A stretch of DNA of 17,095 nt from an uncultured Gemmatimonadota bacterium (GTDB taxonomy: Bacteria; Gemmatimonadota; Gemmatimonadetes; Gemmatimonadales; Gemmatimonadaceae). Each line of letters opens with the position of its first letter. The first letter of the stretch is position 1. The notes under the pieces were generated by a model that saw nothing but the letters and a program-made list of their open reading frames with translations, had not been told where the DNA came from and ran no database searches. Shown piece after piece: positions 14,525 to 17,095 of this stretch. The translations under genes and the position numbers were made by a program. The stretch spans positions 1 to 17,095 of the forward strand of contig CAMPKM010000019.1 in NCBI GenBank assembly GCA_946887155.1, read 5' to 3'.

Positions 14525-15766
14525 ATGTCATCACGGCGCCTGGGCGTTGCATTCATCGGCAGCGGGTTCAATACACGTTTTCACCTGCAGGCCTGGCGCG
14601 GCGTTCGTGACGCCGATGTCGTTGGTATCTGGAGCCCGAATGCGGCGAACGCAAAATCGGCGGCTGACCTGGCGCGCAAGCTCGACATAGGCCAGGCGAA
14701 GCCGTATCGCTCGATCGGCGAGATGGTGGCGGACAAGAAGGTCGACGCGATCTGGTTGTGTGGTCCGAACCATGCGCGGATCGAGAACGTCGAGGAGATT
14801 GTCGACACCGTCCATCGCGGGCGCGGAGAACTCCTGGGCGTCGCTTGCGAAAAGCCGTTGGCGCGGAATGTTGCCGAAGCGGAACGGGTCGACGTTCTGG
14901 CGAGCAGCATCGGCGTGAAGACCGGTTACCTCGAGAACCAGCTTTTTGCCCCGCACGTCGAGGCGGGCAAGGCACTCCTGTGGGCGCGGGGCGCGGCGAC
15001 TACCGGGCGTCCTTACCTGGCGCGTGCCGCCGAGGAACATGCTGGTCCCCACATGCCGTGGTTCTGGCAGGGGGCGCTGCAGGGAGGGGGCGTGCTGAAC
15101 GACATGATGTGCCACTCGGCGCTCGTCGTCAGGCACCTGCTGACGAAGCCGGGCGAATCGCTGAGCACCGTCAAGCCGGTGCGCGTGACGGGGCACATCG
15201 CGTCGCTCAAGTGGACGCGCCCTCGTTACGTGAAGCAGCTACGGCAGCAGATGAGCCGGGCGGTGGACTACGAGCGGGCGCCGGCGGAGGACTTTGCCAG
15301 CGTGACGATCGAGTTCAAGACCAGTGACGGGCACAAGGTGATCGGCGAGGCGACGACCTCGTGGAGTTTCGTCGGCGCCGGATTACGCCTCTCGGCAGAG
15401 CTGCTGGGTCCCGAGTACTCCCTGAAGTGGAACTCGCTCGACAGCGGGTTGCAGCTCTTCTTCAGCCGCGCGGTGAAGGGGAGAGCCGGGGAGGACCTGG
15501 TGGAGAAGCAGAACGCGGAAGTCGGCGTGATGCCGGTGGTTCCCGAGGAGTGGCTCGCGTACGGCTACACCAACGAAGACCGTCACTACGTGCGCGCGTT
15601 CCTGGGGAAGGAAGCACCGCGGCTGACCTTTGCCGATGGCGTCGATGTCGTCAGGCTGCTGATGACCGCGTACAAGAGTGCCGAGCAGGGAAAAACTCTC
15701 CGGTATCAGCCGTCCACGTTGACGCGCTTTGTGCCGAAGGTGGCGAAGGGGACGTGGAAACCGTGA
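14525..15766 (+). CDS. Gfo/Idh/MocA family NAD(P)-dependent oxidoreductase
   Basis: 413 aa. The N-terminal Rossmann fold starts at LGVAFIGSGFNTRFHLQAW (GxGxxx at about 12-17). The family signature CEKPLARN at about 115-122 supplies the conserved EKP lysine, and a GGGVLNDMMCHSALVVRHLL stretch around 193-212 gives the catalytic-region Asp and His. The C-terminal alpha/beta domain ends in VDVVRLLMTAYKSAEQGKTLRYQPS. Members oxidise or reduce sugar and cyclitol hydroxyl groups; many partner with sugar dehydrogenases and isomerases in keto-sugar pathways. There is no signal peptide, so it is cytosolic. It lacks a clear ribosome site and is preceded by a 138-bp spacer with small repeats. It converges on the NupG-like MFS gene 60 bp away. 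Substrate not determinable from sequence. Confidence 0.88.
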   Translation: MSSRRLGVAFIGSGFNTRFHLQAWRGVRDADVVGIWSPNAANAKSAADLARKLDIGQAKPYRSIGEMVADKKVDAIWLCGPNHARIENVEEIVDTVHRGRGELLGVACEKPLARNVAEAERVDVLASSIGVKTGYLENQLFAPHVEAGKALLWARGAATTGRPYLARAAEEHAGPHMPWFWQGALQGGGVLNDMMCHSALVVRHLLTKPGESLSTVKPVRVTGHIASLKWTRPRYVKQLRQQMSRAVDYERAPAEDFASVTIEFKTSDGHKVIGEATTSWSFVGAGLRLSAELLGPEYSLKWNSLDSGLQLFFSRAVKGRAGEDLVEKQNAEVGVMPVVPEEWLAYGYTNEDRHYVRAFLGKEAPRLTFADGVDVVRLLMTAYKSAEQGKTLRYQPSTLTRFVPKVAKGTWKP

Positions 15767-15826
15767 TGGCAGCACCCGATCGTCAGCCTTCGCGGCACCT
15801 GGTTCCTCTCAGGTCTCACGTCCCTT

Positions 15827-17065
15827 TCAGACCACGGCACTCGTTTCCCGGCGACCCCCCGGCTTGAACAGGAGAAGGAAGAGGACGAACACCGCCAGCG
15901 CGCCTAACGCGGGAACGCGCCAGACGCTGGCCCAGTCGTGGCGGACACACTCCCCGGCGGCGGCCGCGACGTCGGTGCAGGCGGTGTTGACGTACCGGCC
16001 CACGACCGAGCCCGAGACATACGCGCCGATGAAATAACCCACGCCGTTCGTGACGAAGTTGATGAACCCCTGTGCCGCGGCGCGGATCTTCGGCCCGGCC
16101 GTTTCGTCGGTGTAGATCTGGCCCGCGACGAAGAAGAAGTCATAACAGATGCCGTGCAGCAAAATGCCCGCATAGATGAGCCACATGCCGGAGCCGGCAT
16201 CGCCCGCGCCGAAGGCGAAGTAGCGCAGCGACCAGGCGAGCATGCCGGCGAGCATGATCATCTTGATGCCGAATCGCTTCAACGCAAACGGCAACACCAG
16301 CATGAACCCGATTTCCGACCACTGGCCGAAGGTCTGGATGAACGCCGGATCGGGGACCCGGATCTCGTTCAGGAAGGGGTTCGCGAAGGCGTAGTAGAAC
16401 TGCAGCGGGATGCAGAGCAGGAACGAGCCCACGACGAATCGCCGGAAATCGGTCCGACGCATGAGCTGCAACGCATCGAGGCCGAGTGCATCCCGGACAC
16501 TGAAGGGCGCGCCGGCGGCCCGTGGTGGCGTGTGAGGAAGCGTCAGGGCAAAGACACCCATCGCCGCTGACGCAATCGCCGCCACGCGCATCGGCGTGGC
16601 CAGTGCTTCGGCGTGGAGCGCCTTGCTGATGATGACGCCCGCCACGATCCACCCGATGGTGCCTAACACGCGGATGAGTGGAAAGTCGCGGGCGGGATCC
16701 TTGACGTGGTGGAACGAGATGGAGTTCGTCAGGCTCAGCGTCGGCATGTAGCACAACGCATAGAGAATCAGCACCGGATAGAAGGTGCCGAACGTGGACT
16801 GCGTCGAGACCAGCCACATGATCGCCGCGCCGGCCAGGTGCAGGATTGCCAGCAGCTTTTCCGTGGCAAAGAATCGATCGGCAACGATGCCGATGAAAAA
16901 CGGAGAGACGAGCGCGGCTATGGCGGTGGCGCCGTAGGCGAGCCCGACCTGGGCATCAGTGAACCGCAGCGTCTGGCCGAGGTACGTCCCCATGGTGACG
17001 AACCAGGCGCCCCAGATGAAGTACTGGAGGAACATCATCACGGACAGCCGCACGCGAATGCCCAT
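15827..17065 (-). CDS. MFS transporter, nucleoside:H+ symporter (NupG-like) family
   Basis: 412 aa with about 12 predicted membrane helices, beginning [66 protein letters not shown], the characteristic opening of the NupG/XapB-like group. A strong ribosome site (AGGGGA) lies 6 nt before the ATG. In environmental bacteria, paralogues of this group are often found beside Gfo/Idh/MocA oxidoreductases, sugar isomerases and GMC dehydrogenases, where they are thought to import modified sugars rather than nucleosides; that role is an inference here. The gene converges on the Gfo/Idh/MocA gene. Its upstream region is cut by the window edge, so its operon partners are unseen. Confidence 0.88.
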   Translation of the reverse strand: MGIRVRLSVMMFLQYFIWGAWFVTMGTYLGQTLRFTDAQVGLAYGATAIAALVSPFFIGIVADRFFATEKLLAILHLAGAAIMWLVSTQSTFGTFYPVLILYALCYMPTLSLTNSISFHHVKDPARDFPLIRVLGTIGWIVAGVIISKALHAEALATPMRVAAIASAAMGVFALTLPHTPPRAAGAPFSVRDALGLDALQLMRRTDFRRFVVGSFLLCIPLQFYYAFANPFLNEIRVPDPAFIQTFGQWSEIGFMLVLPFALKRFGIKMIMLAGMLAWSLRYFAFGAGDAGSGMWLIYAGILLHGICYDFFFVAGQIYTDETAGPKIRAAAQGFINFVTNGVGYFIGAYVSGSVVGRYVNTACTDVAAAAGECVRHDWASVWRVPALGALAVFVLFLLLFKPGGRRETSAVV

Positions 17066-17095
17066 GCTCTTCCCCTATCCTTCGCGCGCCGACAT

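Noticed and set aside
15797..15814. ACCTG/CAGGT inverted repeat between the convergent Gfo/Idh/MocA and MFS genes as a terminator
   Set aside because: The arms are only 5 bp, the loop is 8 nt and no T-run follows on either side.
17075..17095. Minus-strand frame reading ATG...TAG just upstream of the MFS ribosome site, possibly the end of another gene
   Set aside because: Only seven codons are visible at the window edge; not enough to tell a gene end from leader sequence.

Overview
The window is about 17 kb of high-GC (roughly two-thirds G+C), densely coding bacterial chromosome. I infer Gemmatimonadota (Gemmatimonadaceae-like). The reasons are the gene mix (Tat-exported TldD with a PmbA partner, a GMC oxidoreductase with a gluconate-dehydrogenase-subunit-3 protein, a NupG-like MFS permease), the short TGA-rich tandem arrays between genes, and the recurrent codon-overriding motif GCCTAAC/GTTAGGC. 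No rRNA gene, tRNA gene, IS element, phage gene or CRISPR array was found, so this looks like ordinary chromosome carrying metabolic clusters. The phylum call is an inference from pattern, not from a marker gene.

Left part (1-5125, minus strand). One co-oriented block reads tldD-like (Tat signal, HExxxH) -> pmbA/tldE-like -> HAD-IIB phosphatase (mannosyl-3-phosphoglycerate-phosphatase-like) -> family 2-like glycosyltransferase. The last two overlap by 4 nt. A 17-bp tandem repeat lies beyond the glycosyltransferase stop (4-141). A long imperfect stem-loop covers both candidate start codons of the phosphatase.

Middle (5126-12370, plus strand). A divergent spacer leads to a membrane protein fused to a spermidine-synthase-like domain. 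Next come a soluble FAD GMC oxidoreductase with a four-Cys motif and its Tat-signal small subunit; this is the architecture of periplasmic sugar/glucoside dehydrogenases. They are followed by an exported metallo-beta-lactamase-fold hydrolase and an exported acetamidase/formamidase. Two of these spacers are filled by near-identical 8-bp tandem arrays (CGTGAGGA and CGTGAGGT).

Right part (12380-17065). A DUF4142 exported protein (minus) diverges from a winged-helix regulator (plus) that has a C-terminal four-Cys set resembling the Fe-S regulator SufR. The 111-bp spacer between them holds a perfect 9-8-9 inverted repeat overlapping a likely promoter. The regulator is followed by a DUF3303 protein and a putative lipoprotein. 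A Gfo/Idh/MocA oxidoreductase (plus) then converges on a NupG-like MFS transporter (minus).

Possible joint role (inference). The GMC dehydrogenase pair, the Gfo/Idh/MocA oxidoreductase and the NupG-like MFS transporter are the set commonly grouped in 3-keto-glycoside (oxidise, take up, process) sugar metabolism. Here they sit within 9 kb but not in a single operon, and no 3-keto-glycoside hydrolase, isomerase or cytochrome partner is visible.
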